The notes under the pieces are model-generated. The model did not search any database. It was given only the letters and a program-made list of their open reading frames with translations, and was not told the origin of the DNA. Made by a program: the position numbers and the translations under genes. Below are positions 15,300 through 25,358 of a DNA stretch of 41,980 nt, piece by piece; position 1 is the first letter of the stretch; the number at the start of each line of letters is the position of its first letter. Where the stretch lies: contig CAIJLV010000132.1 in the NCBI GenBank assembly GCA_903821635.1, positions 1 through 41,980 of the forward strand. The letters are read 5' to 3'. Source of the stretch: an uncultured Verrucomicrobiota bacterium. GTDB lineage: Bacteria; Verrucomicrobiota; Verrucomicrobiia; Limisphaerales; UBA9464.

Positions 15300-16478
15300 G
15301 TGAGTGCCAGCATTTCAGATCCGTCGGAATCGACGCCGCCTTCGTTACCTCTGCCTCGGGTCGGTGATCGCATCACCCTCGACATCCACGATCTCGCGTT
15401 TGGCGGGGAAGGGGTGGGCCGACTAGGTGAATTTGTCGTCTTCGTGCCGTTCGTCTGTCCGGGTGAACGGGTCGAGGTGAAGCTCACGGAGGTGAAGAAG
15501 AGTTTTGCCCGCGGGGTAGTCGCCCGGATTGTCACTGAAGCGCCGGAGCGGGTCGAACCGCAGTGCCAATACTTCGGCGAATGCGGGGGCTGCCAATACC
15601 AGCACCTCGATTACGCCACCCAGCTTCGCTGGAAACGGAAACAAATCTCGGATCTGTTCCAGCGGGTCGGAGGGTTCGCTGGGTCGTTGGTTCAGGAAGT
15701 GATCCCATGCCCGCAACCCTACGGTTATCGCAACCGTATTCTCGTGCGCAGTCAGTGGAATCGGCCGGCGCAGAAGCTCGATCTCGGTTTCATCCGTCAC
15801 GACTGCGGCTTGGTATGTGATTTAGAATCCTGCGCCATTGCTGAACCCCCCTTGAATGAGGCGATCAAGGAATGGCGCCGGAACCCACCGCCGAAGGGCG
15901 GAATCAAGGTCACGCTCCGCATTCCGCCGGAGGGCTGGGTGGTGCCGGAGCACAGCTTCTTCCAGAATAATTTCTTCGTGCTGCCGGCGCTGCTCGCCGC
16001 GGTGCGCGGCCGGTTGGCGGACGCGGGTTCACGTCACCTCATCGATGCCTATTGCGGTGTGGGCTTCTTCAGCCTGTCGCTGGCCGACGCGGTGGACTCA
16101 TTCCTCGGCGTGGAGCTCGACGCCCCCGCGATCAAAGCCGCCCGCGAGAACCAGCGACAACGCGGCATCACCAACGGCGAATACGTCGCCGGCGATGCGG
16201 ATTGGTTACTACCTTCGCTGCTCGGCCGACTGAATCCCGCCCAAACGGCGGTGTTGCTGGATCCCCCCCGAGTCGGCTGCCGGCCGCAGTCGCTGGACGT
16301 GCTCCGGGAAACCGGGCCGGCTCAAATCCTCTACGTGAGCTGCCACCCGGCGACGCTGGCGCGCGACCTCAAGTTGCTGTGCGCGGACGACCGCTTCCGT
16401 CTCGTGGATGTGCAGCCGGTGGATATGTTTCCCCAGACGCAGCACGTCGAGTGCGTGGCCGACCTCCGGCGGGTGTAA
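15300..16478 (+). CDS. TrmA/RlmD-type RNA (uracil-5-)-methyltransferase
   Basis: Taken from the GTG at 15300, the product has 392 residues; a GTG at 15258 would add 14 less family-like ones. The order is as in RlmD: a TRAM domain (about residues 20-80, DIHDLAFGGEGVGRL), then cysteines for a [4Fe-4S] cluster, Cys89-x5-Cys95-x2-Cys98 (CQYFGECGGC) with a fourth likely in HDCGLVCDLESC. The SAM-binding methyltransferase domain follows with IDAYCGVGFFSLSLA, LLDPPRVGC, the catalytic cysteine in YVSCHPATLARDL and the general base Glu in HVEC. The enzyme methylates C5 of a uridine in rRNA or tRNA. Choosing among RlmC, RlmD, RlmCD and TrmA needs phylogeny, though the cluster argues against TrmA. It converges on a small minus-strand gene. 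Confidence 0.92.
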   Translation: MSASISDPSESTPPSLPLPRVGDRITLDIHDLAFGGEGVGRLGEFVVFVPFVCPGERVEVKLTEVKKSFARGVVARIVTEAPERVEPQCQYFGECGGCQYQHLDYATQLRWKRKQISDLFQRVGGFAGSLVQEVIPCPQPYGYRNRILVRSQWNRPAQKLDLGFIRHDCGLVCDLESCAIAEPPLNEAIKEWRRNPPPKGGIKVTLRIPPEGWVVPEHSFFQNNFFVLPALLAAVRGRLADAGSRHLIDAYCGVGFFSLSLADAVDSFLGVELDAPAIKAARENQRQRGITNGEYVAGDADWLLPSLLGRLNPAQTAVLLDPPRVGCRPQSLDVLRETGPAQILYVSCHPATLARDLKLLCADDRFRLVDVQPVDMFPQTQHVECVADLRRV

Positions 16479-16542
16479 GCAGTGGAAGAGCGAAACCTGA
16501 GTTCGTGGGCTGGGATCGGGCCGGGGGATCCGACGAGTCCGC

Positions 16543-16878
16543 TCAAGCGGGCACCAGATCTTCGTCTTCCTTTTTCTCCGTCCGGGTTTCGGAGTCCTGA
16601 TCGTATTCAAGCGGGGCGAAGCGTTCGGAATTAAAGCCCAACTCGCCGCTCATGCCCGTCTTTAGAGCGGGGTCACGCGGATTGAGCAATTCCTCAAGCA
16701 GGAGCCCGATTTCACCGTCGCGTTGGCCGCTTTCGGCTTTGGTCAGATTCCCGCGGCCGATGTAAACCGAGCGCACCGTGTAGACGGAATCTTGCTTGGG
16801 TAGCTGTGAATACATCTCCAGCGCCAGCGCTGGAAACTCGCCATTGATGCAAACGACTTTTTGCCCCTTCACGAACAT
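16543..16878 (-). CDS. small SH3-like conserved protein, unknown function
   Basis: The 111-residue product begins MFVKGQKVVCINGEFP, continues QDSVYTVRSVYIGRG and GEIGLLLEELLNP, and ends with GFNSERFAPLEYD followed by a highly charged tail (ETRTEKKEDEDLVPA). The pattern of a short 'VGxKVVC', 'YTVRxV', 'I.LLEE' and 'GF.S.RF.PL' recalls small beta-barrel proteins that also occur in phages and many proteobacteria as hypothetical proteins. No function is known to me. It is cytosolic by appearance. It converges with the methyltransferase gene (64 nt) and diverges from the NTF2-like lipoprotein gene (126 nt between starts). Confidence 0.75.
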   Translation of the reverse strand: MFVKGQKVVCINGEFPALALEMYSQLPKQDSVYTVRSVYIGRGNLTKAESGQRDGEIGLLLEELLNPRDPALKTGMSGELGFNSERFAPLEYDQDSETRTEKKEDEDLVPA

Positions 16879-17004
16879 GAGTGGAGCCTAGCGGGCCGGC
16901 CGGCAAAACCAAGTCGAAGGAAGTGGGAAAGCGGCGGTCGGAGCAGCGAATTAAGCACCGCGTTTCGCCGTGCGTCATCAAGGTGGCCGCCTCAAGCTCG
17001 GCCC

Positions 17005-17484
17005 ATGACGCAGAAATGTAGCGACCGCCGGGGCGGAGCCCGATTCGCCGCGCTGTTCGTGGCCGTGACGCTGCTCGGGTGTGCCCAACCGCGGCCGACC
17101 GCGCCCGTGGGGCCAGAAATCGCGGTGCGCGCCGTGCTCACCGCCCAGGTAGCCGCTTGGAATCGGGGCGATCTGGCGGGGTTTATGGAGGGTTACGCCC
17201 GGGGCGATGCCACGCGTTTCGCCTCCGGTGGGGAGGTCACCGCCGGTTGGCAAACCGTCTTTGATCGCTACCAGCGCCGCTACCATACTGCCGAGGCGAT
17301 GGGGCAGTTGACGTTTTCCGAAGTGGTCGTAACGCCGCTGACGGACGAGGCCGCATTCGTGTTTGGACACTGGAGTCTCGCCCGGGCGCAAGACCAGCCT
17401 CACGGACTTTTCACCCTGTTATTTCGCCGGTCGGCGGCGGGTTGGCAGATTGTTCACGACCACACCTCGTCGGCTTCGCCGTAG
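17005..17484 (+). CDS. SnoaL/NTF2-like lipoprotein
   Basis: From the ATG at 17005 (MTQKCSDRRG) the 159-residue product has a lipoprotein leader ending FVAVTLLGCAQ, with the lipobox LLGC. An NTF2-like (SnoaL/DUF4440-type) cone fold follows: VRAVLTAQVAAWNRGDLAGF, the typical alternating helix 1, then DRYQRRYHT, and strands ending AAFVFGHWSLAR, LFTLLFRRSAAGWQIVHDHT with the usual C-terminal 'GWxIVHDH'. The open frame extends upstream to 16861, but that part is antisense to the small protein and not lipoprotein-like. Such domains can be enzymes, binding proteins or unknown; no substrate can be assigned. The MFS transporter gene starts 77 nt downstream on the same strand. Confidence 0.87.
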   Translation: MTQKCSDRRGGARFAALFVAVTLLGCAQPRPTAPVGPEIAVRAVLTAQVAAWNRGDLAGFMEGYARGDATRFASGGEVTAGWQTVFDRYQRRYHTAEAMGQLTFSEVVVTPLTDEAAFVFGHWSLARAQDQPHGLFTLLFRRSAAGWQIVHDHTSSASP

Positions 17485-17561
17485 GCCGAGGGCCCGTTCG
17501 GTGAGGAATGGGAGTTGGCGGTTGCATCCAGCTCCGGCGGGCTGATTTACTACGCTTACGT

Positions 17562-19061
17562 ATGAACCCCGCGCTTCCCGGTCCGAAACGGCTTGGCACC
17601 ACTGAGTGGATGATCTGCGTGATCGCAGCCATCGGCTTCGCGTTCGATATTTACGAACTGCTGATGTTGCCGCTGATCATCAAGCCAGCTATCGCGGCAC
17701 TCAGTGCGCCGCTGGTGCAGGAACTGATCAAGGGCGGCATGTCGGCGGCCGATGCGGGCTTAGCCTGGGCGCCGGGCGGGACCGAATATGTGAAATGGGC
17801 CCGCACGCTGTTCTTCGTCCCCGCCATTGCCGGCGGCGTTTTCGGCCTGCTGGGCGGTTACCTCACCGATCGCCTCGGTCGGCGGCGGGTGCTGACCTTC
17901 AGCATCTTGCTTTACGCCCTGTCCGCGTTGGCAGCGGGCTTTGCCACGACCTTGCCCCAGTTGCTGGTGCTGCGTTGTTTGGTCTTCATCGGGGTGTGCG
18001 TCGAGTTCGTCGCCGCTGTCGCGTGGCTGGCGGAGCTGTTCCCGAATCCGCTCCAGCGGGAGAAGGTGTTGGGTTACACGCAGGCGTTTTCCTCCTTCGG
18101 CGGCCTGCTGGTGGGCGGTGCCAACGTGCTGGCCGCCAACGTGGCGATGAGCCTGCCGGCGATCCATGCCGGCCATGAGGCGTGGCGCTACACGTTGATC
18201 TCCGGCGTGATTCCCGCCCTGCCACTGATCCTCATCCGGCCGTTCCTGCCGGAGTCCCCGGTGTGGGCGGAAAAGAAGGCCAGCGGCAAACTTCGCCGGC
18301 CCAGCATCGCGGAACTGTTCAGCCCGGCGTTGGTGCGCACCACGGTGCTGACCACGCTGGTGTTCGCCGCGAGCTACGGCATTGCGTTTGGAGCGATTCA
18401 GCAGTTGCCGCAAATCTTGGGTGGCCCCAAGGGCCATACGGCCATCGTCGCGGTCGCCAAGCTGGCTCAGACTAACGCGGTCCAGGCGGCCACCAGCGCT
18501 GGTAAGTCGGCTCCCGAAATCCAAAAGTTGGGCCGGCAGGCGGCCGGCAATGCGACGGATGAGGCGGTCGCCAAGGTGACTATCTGGCAGGAGATCGGCG
18601 GCTTGGTGGGGCGCTTCATCCTAGCGGTGCTCGCGGTCAAGATCGTGAGCCGGCGGGCGCTGCTGCGGGTCTTCCAGTTGCCGGCTTTGCTGTTCGTGCC
18701 GCTGCTGTTCTGGTGGATCTCCGGTTCGCTCGGGAACGCGGACAGCTTGGGCACGATCAAGATCGGCATCTTCATCGCCGGCCTGTTCACCGTGGCGCAG
18801 TTCAGCTTCTGGGGAAATTACATCCCGTTGGTCTTCCCGGTCCATCTGCGCGGCACCGGCGAGAGTTTTGCCGCCAACATCGGTGGCCGCGTCATCGGGA
18901 CCGCCGCGGCGTGGCTGACCCTCACCTTCTCGCAGGCGACTCCGCCGAACCCGGTGAAGATCGCCGTCGTGGGGGCTGTGGTGGCAGGCCTTTACGCCCT
19001 GGCCGGGGCGTTGCTGACTCAGTGGTTGCCTGAACCTAAGCCTGAGGCCGGAGAACATTGA
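17562..19061 (+). CDS. MFS transporter, sugar-porter-like
   Basis: From the ATG at 17562 (MNPALPGPKRLG) the product has 499 residues and about 12 hydrophobic segments. The intracellular loop 2-3 signature is clear, GGYLTDRLGRRRV, and PESPVW after helix 6 matches the PESPRW motif of sugar and carboxylate porters. The central loop is large and Ala/Lys-rich (residues about 290-345, HTAIVAVAKLAQTNAVQAAT), larger than usual, and may sit outside the membrane between helices 7 and 8. It should be an inner-membrane secondary transporter; the substrate is unknown. It has no ribosome site before the ATG. It converges on the glutamate synthase gene with 72 nt between the stops. Confidence 0.88.
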   Translation: MNPALPGPKRLGTTEWMICVIAAIGFAFDIYELLMLPLIIKPAIAALSAPLVQELIKGGMSAADAGLAWAPGGTEYVKWARTLFFVPAIAGGVFGLLGGYLTDRLGRRRVLTFSILLYALSALAAGFATTLPQLLVLRCLVFIGVCVEFVAAVAWLAELFPNPLQREKVLGYTQAFSSFGGLLVGGANVLAANVAMSLPAIHAGHEAWRYTLISGVIPALPLILIRPFLPESPVWAEKKASGKLRRPSIAELFSPALVRTTVLTTLVFAASYGIAFGAIQQLPQILGGPKGHTAIVAVAKLAQTNAVQAATSAGKSAPEIQKLGRQAAGNATDEAVAKVTIWQEIGGLVGRFILAVLAVKIVSRRALLRVFQLPALLFVPLLFWWISGSLGNADSLGTIKIGIFIAGLFTVAQFSFWGNYIPLVFPVHLRGTGESFAANIGGRVIGTAAAWLTLTFSQATPPNPVKIAVVGAVVAGLYALAGALLTQWLPEPKPEAGEH

Positions 19062-19133
19062 ACGAATGGCCCGCTGCCGAGCTAGCACCGCCGCCAAGCC
19101 AGCCTGCGGTCGTCGGCGCCTTCGTCAGCGTGA

Positions 19134-22100
19134 TCAGACCTTTCCGGTCGTCGGCGCTTCCTGAGGTTTCTCCGGCTCATGCACGGGCGCCGCGGCCGGT
19201 TTGGCTTCGGCAGGATGCGGCACCACGGCCCAGAACTGGCCGCGGGTCTCGCTCCAATTTTTCAAGATGGCCGCGGCCCGCGGAGAGTCCGTGGCTTCGA
19301 GGTGCGCGTAGATCAGCGTCTCCAAGTGCTTCGCCTGCGCCTCATCCGTGAGGCGTTCGAGGCCGACCATGCCGTTGTTGTAACGGCCGGGCAGCCGGTT
19401 CTCCGGGTCGAAGACAAATGCCCGGCCACCCGACATGCCGGCGCCGAAGTTGCGGCCGGTTTCGCCCAGCACGACGACGGTGCCGCCGGTCATGTATTCG
19501 CAGCCGTGTTCACCCATGCCCTCGACGACCGCGGTGCCGCCGGAGTTGCGGACGCAGAAGCGCTCGCCCGCACGACCCGCGGCGAACAGGCGTCCACCGG
19601 TCGCGCCGTAGAGGCAGGTGTTGCCGACGACTTGGTTGTCGGCCCACGCGAACGTGACGTCCTCGGGCGGGCGCACGATGATCTCGCCGCCGTTCATACC
19701 TTTACCGACGTAATCGTTGGCTTCACCGATGAGTTTTAGCCGCACCCCGGCGGCGAGGAACGTGCCGAAGCTTTGTCCGGCGGTGCCGCGCAACGTGACC
19801 TCAAGTAGCGAACCCTCGGGCAAACCGGCATCGCCGTAGACGTAACCGATGTGGCCGGAGACGCGGGTGCCGACGTTGCGGTGAACGTTCCGGATCTTGT
19901 AGTTCAACCGTGCGACGCCCTTGCCCTGCATCGCAACGCGGCCGTCGGCCATGATTCGGTCATCGAGCAGGCTGTCACCGAAACGTTCGTTGCGGTCCCG
20001 GGTGTGGATGCGGGCGGAAGCGCCGGTGGGATCCACCTGATAGAGCAGCTTGTCGAGGTTCAGCGTGGCGATCTTGGCGCGAACTTCTTCGGGGAAACTG
20101 GCGAGCGGTTTGCGCTGCAACAGGTCGGTGCGGCCGATGATTTCATCGAGCGTGCGGAATCCCAAATGAGCGAGGATTTCGCGGACCTCCTCGGCGACTC
20201 CGTTGAAGAAGGCGACGACGTGCTCGGGTTTGCCGCGGAACTTCAGCCGCAGCTCTTCCTTCTGCGTGGCGACGCCGACGGGGCAGGTATTGAGATGGCA
20301 GACGCGGAACATGGCGCAGCCCGCGGCGACGAGGGCGGCGGTGCCGAAGTTGAACTCCTCCGCGCCGAGCAGCGCGGCCAGCACGATGTCGCGACCGGTT
20401 TTCAGCCCGCCGTCGGTGCGGAGCACGATGCGGGAGCGGAGATCGTTCAGCATTAGCGTCTGCTGCACTTCGGCGACCCCGAACTCGAATGGGCCGCCGG
20501 TGCTCTTGATGGAGCTGAGCGGCGAGGCGCCGGTGCCGCCGTCATGGCCGGAGATGAGCACGACGTCGGCGTAAGCCTTGGCCACGCCGGCGGCGACCGT
20601 GCCCACGCCAGCGCAGGCGACGAGTTTCACGCAGACCTTAGCGCGTGGGTTGACCTGCTTGAGGTCGAAGATGAGCTGCGCCAGATCTTCGATAGAATAG
20701 ATGTCGTGGTGCGGCGGCGGCGAAATGAGCGGCACGCCGGGGACGCTGTAGCGGAGCTTGGCGATCAGCGGGCTGACTTTATGGCCCGGCAACTGGCCGC
20801 CTTCGCCGGGCTTCGCCCCTTGGGCCATCTTGATCTCAATCTCCTGTGCGCTTGCGAGGTAAGCTGGGGTGACGCCAAAGCGCCCGGAGGCGACTTGCTT
20901 GATCGCGGAGCATCGCTCGTTGTTGTAGCGCGCCGGGTCTTCGCCGCCTTCGCCGGAGTTGGATTTGCCCCCAATGCTGTTCATCGCGATGGCAAGGCAT
21001 TCATGAGCTTCGGGCGAGAGGGCGCCGAGCGACATGCCGGCGGTGGTGAAGCGGCGGCGGATTTCGTCGATGGGTTCGACGTCGGCGAGGGCGACGGGGG
21101 CGCCGGTCGGTTTGAAGTCGAGTAGGTCGCGCGGGCTGACGGGGTCACGCCGGTTGACCGTCTCCATGTATTTGAGGAACTCCTCCCGTTGCCCCGATTT
21201 GATAAATCGGTGGAGGGCGCCCACGACGTGGGGGTTGTAGGCGTGGAATTCGCCGCGGCCGCCCTTGGCGACCCGGTAGTTTCCACCGACATCCAGCCCC
21301 GTAGTTTCGGGCGCTGCAAAGGCGAGTTGGTGGCGGCGCACGGCGTCGTGACCGATCTGCGGCAGCGTGATGCCGTCGACTTGGCTGGTGGTGCCAAAAA
21401 AGCAGCGTTCGATCACCTGCGGGCCGAGGCCAATGGCTTCGAACAGTTGGCCGCCGCGGTAGCTGGAGATGGTCGAGATGCCCATCTTGGCCATGATTTT
21501 GAGCAGCCCGTTTTCGATGGCTTTGCGGAAATTGGCGGTCGCAGATTCGAGCTGGAGAGCTCCGTAGGTTCCGCGCTCGACGGCATCGCGAATCGTGTCG
21601 AGGGCGACGTAGGGATTTACAGCGCTGGCCCCGAAGCCAATGAGGCAGGCGAAGTGATGCACGTCGCGGGTTTCGCCGGCTTCACAGACGAGCGAGACCT
21701 TGAGTCGTTTGCCGTCGCGGATCAGGTGATGATGAACCGCCCCGACGGCCAGGAGCATCGGCACGGGAATGTTTTGCGCGTCGGTCCCGCGGTCGGACAG
21801 GATCAGAATCTGGCAGCCGGCCGTGACGGCGTGGCTGGCTTGGGCGCAGATGGAGGTCAGCGCGGATTCGATGCCGTCGGCGACGTCGGCCGCAGCGAAG
21901 TGGCAGGTGATGGTTTCGGCAGGGAAACCGGGCATGGCCTTCAGCGCCGCCAATTCGTGCGCCAGCAAGATGGGCGAATCCATGCGAACTTGGCGGGCGT
22001 GCGCGGGCGATTCCTCGAACCACGAATGGCGGTGACCGAGCATCGTGCCCAGAGACATAACGATTTTCTCCCGGATCGAGTCGATCGGGGGATTGGTCAC

Positions 22101-23672
22101 TTGGGCGAACTGTTGCTTGAAGTAATCGTAGAGCAGTCGGGGGCGCTTGGAGAGCACCGCAAACGGCGTGTCGTCGCCCATCGAGCCGACGGGTTCTGCG
22201 GCGTGCGTGGCCATCGGCTTGATCAGTTCCTCGACCTGTTCCTGATCCCAGCCGAACGCGATTTGTTGCGAGGTCAGTTCGAGCCGGTTGATCGGCGGCA
22301 CGGGCACGGCGTCGGGCCGATGTGGGGTGAGTCGGACGAGATTTTGTTCGACCCACTCGGCATACGGTTGGCGCGAGGCCATCAGGCTCTTCACTTCGTC
22401 GTTGTCGAGGAAGACGCCGGTTTCCGTATCGATGGCGAGCATCTTGCCGGGCCCCAGCCGCCCCTTCTTGACGACCGATTTTTCGTCGCCGGCAACCACG
22501 CCGACTTCCGAGCCCATGACGATGAGTCCATCTTGGTAGATCTTGTAGCGGGCGGGCCGCAGCCCATTGCGGTCTAGGGTGGCCCCGATGTAACGGCCAT
22601 CGGAAAAGGCGACGGCGGCCGGTCCGTCCCACGGCTCATTGAGACAGGCGTGGAACTGGTAGAACGCCCGCAACTGGGGATCCATGTCCGTCATGTTTTC
22701 CCACGCCTCGGGCGCAAGCATCATGATGGCATGGCGGATGTCGCGGCCGGAGAGTTGGAGGGCTTCAAGAGCGTTGTCCAAAGCGGCGGAGTCGGAACCG
22801 CCTGGCTGGATCAACGGCTTGAGGGTTTCGATTTCCTCGCCCCACACCTTTGATGTGAGTTCGCGTTCGCGAGCGCGGGTCCAGTTTTTGTTCCCCAGCA
22901 GCGTGTTGATCTCGCCGTTGTGGGCCAGCATTCGAAACGGATGGGCGAGCTTCCAGTTGGGGAAGGTGTTCGTCGAATAGCGTTGGTGGAAGATGGCGAG
23001 CGCGCTGATGAACAGCGGGTCCTTCAAGTCGGGATAGAATTTGGGCAGTTGCGGCGCGTTGAAGAGCCCCTTGTAAACGATCGTCCGGGACGACATCGAC
23101 GGGATGTAGAAACCCTCGACATGCTCGGCGAGCGCGGCGCGTTCGGCGTGGTTCCGGACCAGGAAAAGCTTCCGCTCAAACTCGTCCTGCGACCAGCGCG
23201 GGTCTCGGCCCAACAGGCACTGGAGCATCTCTGGCATGGTGTTGCGCGCCTTTTCACCGAGGCACCGGGGGTTGGTCGGCACCGGCCGCCAAGCGAGGAA
23301 ATAGACTCCATATTGTTCGCAGGCCTGTTCGACGAAGTGACGGCACTTGGCGACGAGAAAGCGATTCCCGGCCGGCAGAAATAGAAACCCGACGGCAAGC
23401 TCATCTGCCTGCACTGCCTTGAGTCCGAGTTTTTCCGCCTCGCGTTGAAAAAACGCCTTGGGCAACTGGGTGAGCACGCCGGCGCCGTCGCCGGTGGTGG
23501 CGTCGGCATCCAGGGCGCCGCGATGAGACAGGGAGTTGAGCGCTTCGAGGGCGAACTCCACGATGCGATGTTCCTTTTTGCCGCTGATGTTGGCGACGAA
23601 GCCGACGCCGCAGGCGTCGTGTTCGAACTCGGGACGGTAGAGCGACTCGGGAACGGACGGATACGAGGTCAT
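19134..23672 (-). CDS. gltB: glutamate synthase large (alpha) subunit, copy A
   Basis: The 1512-residue protein is a complete GOGAT large subunit. It takes the amide from glutamine and, with electrons from the small subunit, makes two glutamates from glutamine plus 2-oxoglutarate. A 20-residue propeptide precedes the N-terminal nucleophile Cys21 ([10 protein letters not shown]). The class II amidotransferase domain runs to about 430 and a central domain to about 770. The FMN synthase domain (about 800-1200) has [21 protein letters not shown] and [17 protein letters not shown]. The [3Fe-4S] cysteines lie in [12 protein letters not shown] near 1120, and the C-terminal GXGXG beta-helix follows. 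The region after GGEDPARY lacks the long insertion of ferredoxin-dependent enzymes, so NADPH-type is likely. It is transcribed last in the locus, behind a terminator, so it probably has its own promoter. Confidence 0.97.
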   Translation of the reverse strand: MTSYPSVPESLYRPEFEHDACGVGFVANISGKKEHRIVEFALEALNSLSHRGALDADATTGDGAGVLTQLPKAFFQREAEKLGLKAVQADELAVGFLFLPAGNRFLVAKCRHFVEQACEQYGVYFLAWRPVPTNPRCLGEKARNTMPEMLQCLLGRDPRWSQDEFERKLFLVRNHAERAALAEHVEGFYIPSMSSRTIVYKGLFNAPQLPKFYPDLKDPLFISALAIFHQRYSTNTFPNWKLAHPFRMLAHNGEINTLLGNKNWTRARERELTSKVWGEEIETLKPLIQPGGSDSAALDNALEALQLSGRDIRHAIMMLAPEAWENMTDMDPQLRAFYQFHACLNEPWDGPAAVAFSDGRYIGATLDRNGLRPARYKIYQDGLIVMGSEVGVVAGDEKSVVKKGRLGPGKMLAIDTETGVFLDNDEVKSLMASRQPYAEWVEQNLVRLTPHRPDAVPVPPINRLELTSQQIAFGWDQEQVEELIKPMATHAAEPVGSMGDDTPFAVLSKRPRLLYDYFKQQFAQVTNPPIDSIREKIVMSLGTMLGHRHSWFEESPAHARQVRMDSPILLAHELAALKAMPGFPAETITCHFAAADVADGIESALTSICAQASHAVTAGCQILILSDRGTDAQNIPVPMLLAVGAVHHHLIRDGKRLKVSLVCEAGETRDVHHFACLIGFGASAVNPYVALDTIRDAVERGTYGALQLESATANFRKAIENGLLKIMAKMGISTISSYRGGQLFEAIGLGPQVIERCFFGTTSQVDGITLPQIGHDAVRRHQLAFAAPETTGLDVGGNYRVAKGGRGEFHAYNPHVVGALHRFIKSGQREEFLKYMETVNRRDPVSPRDLLDFKPTGAPVALADVEPIDEIRRRFTTAGMSLGALSPEAHECLAIAMNSIGGKSNSGEGGEDPARYNNERCSAIKQVASGRFGVTPAYLASAQEIEIKMAQGAKPGEGGQLPGHKVSPLIAKLRYSVPGVPLISPPPHHDIYSIEDLAQLIFDLKQVNPRAKVCVKLVACAGVGTVAAGVAKAYADVVLISGHDGGTGASPLSSIKSTGGPFEFGVAEVQQTLMLNDLRSRIVLRTDGGLKTGRDIVLAALLGAEEFNFGTAALVAAGCAMFRVCHLNTCPVGVATQKEELRLKFRGKPEHVVAFFNGVAEEVREILAHLGFRTLDEIIGRTDLLQRKPLASFPEEVRAKIATLNLDKLLYQVDPTGASARIHTRDRNERFGDSLLDDRIMADGRVAMQGKGVARLNYKIRNVHRNVGTRVSGHIGYVYGDAGLPEGSLLEVTLRGTAGQSFGTFLAAGVRLKLIGEANDYVGKGMNGGEIIVRPPEDVTFAWADNQVVGNTCLYGATGGRLFAAGRAGERFCVRNSGGTAVVEGMGEHGCEYMTGGTVVVLGETGRNFGAGMSGGRAFVFDPENRLPGRYNNGMVGLERLTDEAQAKHLETLIYAHLEATDSPRAAAILKNWSETRGQFWAVVPHPAEAKPAAAPVHEPEKPQEAPTTGKV

Positions 23673-23765
23673 GTGACGGCTTAAGAGCGTCTGCCGCAGG
23701 GACGGTCAGACCGGGGCGGATTTAGGGGCGAAATTTCCGGGTGCGTCACGGTAATTCCGGGGTGG

Positions 23766-23800
23766 AAAAGGAAAACGCCTCATCATTAACCGATGAGGCG
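23766..23800 (-). terminator. intrinsic terminator between gltD and distal gltB
   Basis: A perfect 9-bp stem, CGCCTCATC at 23776-23784 with GATGAGGCG at 23792-23800, encloses a 7-nt loop. On the minus strand it is followed immediately by TTTTCCTTTTCC. It lies 30 nt after the gltD stop and about 95 nt before the start of gltB copy A, so it should end most gltB-gltD transcripts before copy A. Confidence 0.88.
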
Positions 23801-23830
23801 TGCAGAATTGAAGGCTGTGGGCTGGGCGTC

Positions 23831-25309
23831 TCAGGGCAGCGAGGTGGCCCCCATTAGGAAACGGTCGCACTCACGGGCGGCGCCGCGGCCTTCGTTGAAG
23901 GCCCACACGACGAGGCTCTGGCCGCGGCGGCAATCACCGGCGGCGAACACCTTGGGAAGGCTCGTGGTGAACTTACCGTGCTCCGCTTTCACGTTGGAAC
24001 GGGGATCCCGTTCCACGGCGAGCGATTCTAGCAACGGTTGTTCAGGCCCGAGGAAGCCCATCGCCAGCAGGACCAATTGGGCGGGCACGACGCGGTCGGT
24101 GCCGGGCACATCCACGGGGGTGAACTGGCCCTTCTCATTCTTTTCCCACCGGATTTCCACCAAATGGACGCCGGAAAGGTTGCCGTTTTCGTCGCTGAGG
24201 AACTTCTTTGCGGTGGTGAGATAAACCCGCGGATCCGTGCCAAACTTGGCCGCGGCTTCTTCCTGACCGTAGTCGAGTTTGTAAGTCTTGGGCCATTCGG
24301 GCCACGGATTGTCCTGGGCACGTTCCTGCGGTGGTTTGGGCAGGATTTCTACCTGAATTAGGCTCTTGCAGCCGTGGCGCATGGAGGTGCCCACGCAGTC
24401 GGTGCCAGTGTCGCCACCGCCAATGATGATGACGTCCTTACCGGCCGCGGTGATGACGGGTTCGTTCTTGTCGAGCACCGCCTTGGTGTTGCCGTGGAGG
24501 AACTCCATCGCGAAATGGACGCCTTTGAGACTCCGGCCTTCGATGGGCAAATCGCGCGGTTTGGTGGCGCCGGTGCAGAGCACGACGGCATCGAAGTCGT
24601 TGAGCAACTCCGCCGAGGTGAGGTCCTTGCCGATTTCGCAGTTGCAGCGAAACGCGATGCCTTCGCGCTCCATCTGTTTGAGGCGCCGGAGCACGACTTT
24701 TTGTTTGTCGAGCTTCATGTTGGGGATGCCATACATGAGCAGGCCACCCGGTCGGTCGGCGCGTTCGAACACGGTCACCCAGTGGCCGGCGCGGTTGAGT
24801 TGGGCGGCGGCTGAGAGGCCCGCGGGACCGGACCCGACCACGGCAACTTTCTTGCCGGTTCGTTTTTTGGGCGGCTGCGGTTTTACCCAGCCTTCCTTCC
24901 AGCCTTTGTCGATGATCGCGACTTCGATGTTCTTGATCGTGACGGGCGGAGCGTTGAGGCCCAGCACGCAAGAGCCTTCACAGGGCGCGGGGCACACGCG
25001 GCCGGTAAACTCGGGGAAGTTGTTGGTCTTGTGCAGCCGATCAAGCGCTTCCTTCCACAGTCCGCGGTAAACGAGGTCGTTCCATTCCGGGATCAGGTTG
25101 TTGATCGGACAGCCGCTGGCCATCCCGCTAATCAGCGAGCCATTGTGGCAAAAAGGCACCCCGCAGTCCATGCAGCGGGCACCTTGTTCGCGCAGTTTCG
25201 ACTCGTCCATGTGCTCATGGAATTCGTTCCAGTCACGGATGCGTTTGACGGCGCTGCGGTCGAGCGGCAGTTCGCGCACGTATTCGAGGAATCCAGTGGG
25301 TTTACCCAT
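23831..25309 (-). CDS. gltD: glutamate synthase small (beta) subunit
   Basis: The 492-residue protein is the FAD-containing NAD(P)H-oxidising subunit that feeds electrons to GltB. The start [13 protein letters not shown] is typical. The N-terminal ferredoxin-like domain has cluster cysteines 46, 49, 54 and 67 ([15 protein letters not shown]) and a second set in CPAPCEGSC. The FAD-binding fold begins [15 protein letters not shown] (about residue 153) and the NAD(P)H-binding fold has [13 protein letters not shown] (about 293). The C-terminus carries [17 protein letters not shown], the conserved flavin-contact segment. Only one gltD serves two large-subunit genes here. It starts 49 nt after the stop of gltB copy B and is followed by an intrinsic terminator. 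Confidence 0.97.
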   Translation of the reverse strand: MGKPTGFLEYVRELPLDRSAVKRIRDWNEFHEHMDESKLREQGARCMDCGVPFCHNGSLISGMASGCPINNLIPEWNDLVYRGLWKEALDRLHKTNNFPEFTGRVCPAPCEGSCVLGLNAPPVTIKNIEVAIIDKGWKEGWVKPQPPKKRTGKKVAVVGSGPAGLSAAAQLNRAGHWVTVFERADRPGGLLMYGIPNMKLDKQKVVLRRLKQMEREGIAFRCNCEIGKDLTSAELLNDFDAVVLCTGATKPRDLPIEGRSLKGVHFAMEFLHGNTKAVLDKNEPVITAAGKDVIIIGGGDTGTDCVGTSMRHGCKSLIQVEILPKPPQERAQDNPWPEWPKTYKLDYGQEEAAAKFGTDPRVYLTTAKKFLSDENGNLSGVHLVEIRWEKNEKGQFTPVDVPGTDRVVPAQLVLLAMGFLGPEQPLLESLAVERDPRSNVKAEHGKFTTSLPKVFAAGDCRRGQSLVVWAFNEGRGAARECDRFLMGATSLP

Positions 25310-25358
25310 TTCTCAGTATCGTTCGGGGTCCAAAATGTTGATTCAACCAGTCCGTTGC

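Noticed and set aside
21189..22577. 462-codon plus-strand open frame inside gltB copy A
   Set aside because: Antisense shadow of the amidotransferase and central domains.
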